A stretch of DNA of 64,000 bases, from positions 1,820,019 through 1,884,018 of the forward strand of contig CAADRB010000030.1 of NCBI GenBank assembly GCA_900708905.1, in the 5' to 3' direction. The stretch comes from Hymenolepis diminuta. Lineage: Eukaryota; Platyhelminthes; Cestoda; Cyclophyllidea; Hymenolepididae. Positions 63,420 through 64,000 of the stretch are shown piece after piece; position 1 is the stretch's first letter; the number at the start of each line of letters is the position of its first letter. The notes below the pieces were generated by a model that was not told the origin of the DNA, did not search any database, and saw only the letters and a list, made by a program, of their open reading frames with translations. The position numbers were made by a program, and so were the translations under genes.

Positions 63420-64000
63420 AATCTGTATTCTGGAACGAGATATAAATATAGTGTTTATATTGTTAGATTTTTTTGCCTCAACTATTAGTGTACCATTAAT
63501 GTTGAAATATACGCTAATTTAAGTACATAGTATTAAGCTGCTAATCGTTAATACTTCTACTGCTGAAACCCACATTCCAGTGCTCATAAATCGTCAAACC
63601 CATAGTACCCAAAATCCGAAAACGGAGATGCAGCCTGATACGTTCATTTAAGTGAGTCAAAAGTGAACTAGGCTGTGAGAGTGTGTTTTAGCATACAAGC
63701 TTTGTTTTTGTTTGTCTTCTCCTAAAAAAATGAGTTTTTAGGCCTTACTCTGGTTGTAATATTTAAAACAAATAAAAAATCTTATCAGTTCGAAAGGCCA
63801 CGGCATTTATAATGATGTACGATTCGGAGGAAAATAAAAATAATATTTACGAATAATAATATCCAAATATTTTCAAATTTATTCAATTACATTCAGAAAT
63901 TAAAGCATATTTTTATTCTGATCTATAGCGACCTAAGATTACAGCCTTGTGGCGTTCGCCTGCAGAGGCCTCCAGGCAATCAGCAGTCACTATCCCTGCG
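63420..64000. other. Right end, no gene recognised
   Basis: AT-rich sequence with no open frame of note; the last 60 bases are more G+C-rich but too short to interpret. Confidence 0.5.

Overview
This is an animal nuclear genome window, AT-rich with long intergenic spaces, most likely from a parasitic flatworm (schistosome-like, or possibly another trematode or a tapeworm). Four observations support this. The best gene has three tiny introns (34, 38 and 47 bp) at its 5' end and introns up to 9.7 kb further 3', a polarity I know from schistosomes. There is a DD34D mariner family. There are LTR-type repeats with a tRNA-Trp-like primer site, as in CsRn1-type elements of flatworms. There are many short, decayed interspersed repeats. 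The species assignment is inference. No rRNA or tRNA gene, CRISPR array or bacterial-style operon is present.

Layout. 1-11.1 kb: no host gene found; it holds mariner copy 1 (6690-8104, with an assembly gap inside). 11.15-31.93 kb, minus strand: a complete nine-exon gene for UTP18, the WD40 protein of the U3 snoRNP/small-subunit processome. Its large introns hold two related LTR-like repeats, a dead Tc1/mariner-superfamily transposase, a tRNA-like SINE head and copies of a short dispersed repeat. 35.47-44.32 kb, plus strand: a multi-exon gene ('gene A') whose spliced product I read as a divergent fibroblast growth factor (FGF8/17/18-like beta-trefoil) with a new cysteine-rich tail. 44.3-59 kb: no convincing gene, with mariner copy 2 (49105-50403). 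62.36-63.0 kb, plus strand: the last two exons of a paralogue ('gene B') with the same 107-bp penultimate exon and exactly the same spacing of eight cysteines; its 5' exons are not securely placed.

The main discovery candidate is the pair A/B. As far as I remember, FGF receptors are well described in flatworms while FGF ligands have been considered missing or unrecognised. These genes keep the exon layout and core motifs of FGFs. They lack the usual basic heparin-binding segment and add a conserved Cys-rich C-terminal module. UTP18 (ribosome biogenesis) and gene A are divergently arranged, about 3.5 kb apart; I see no functional link between them. The two mariner copies are nearly identical where sequenced and share the same internal stop codon, pointing to recent spread of an already defective copy.
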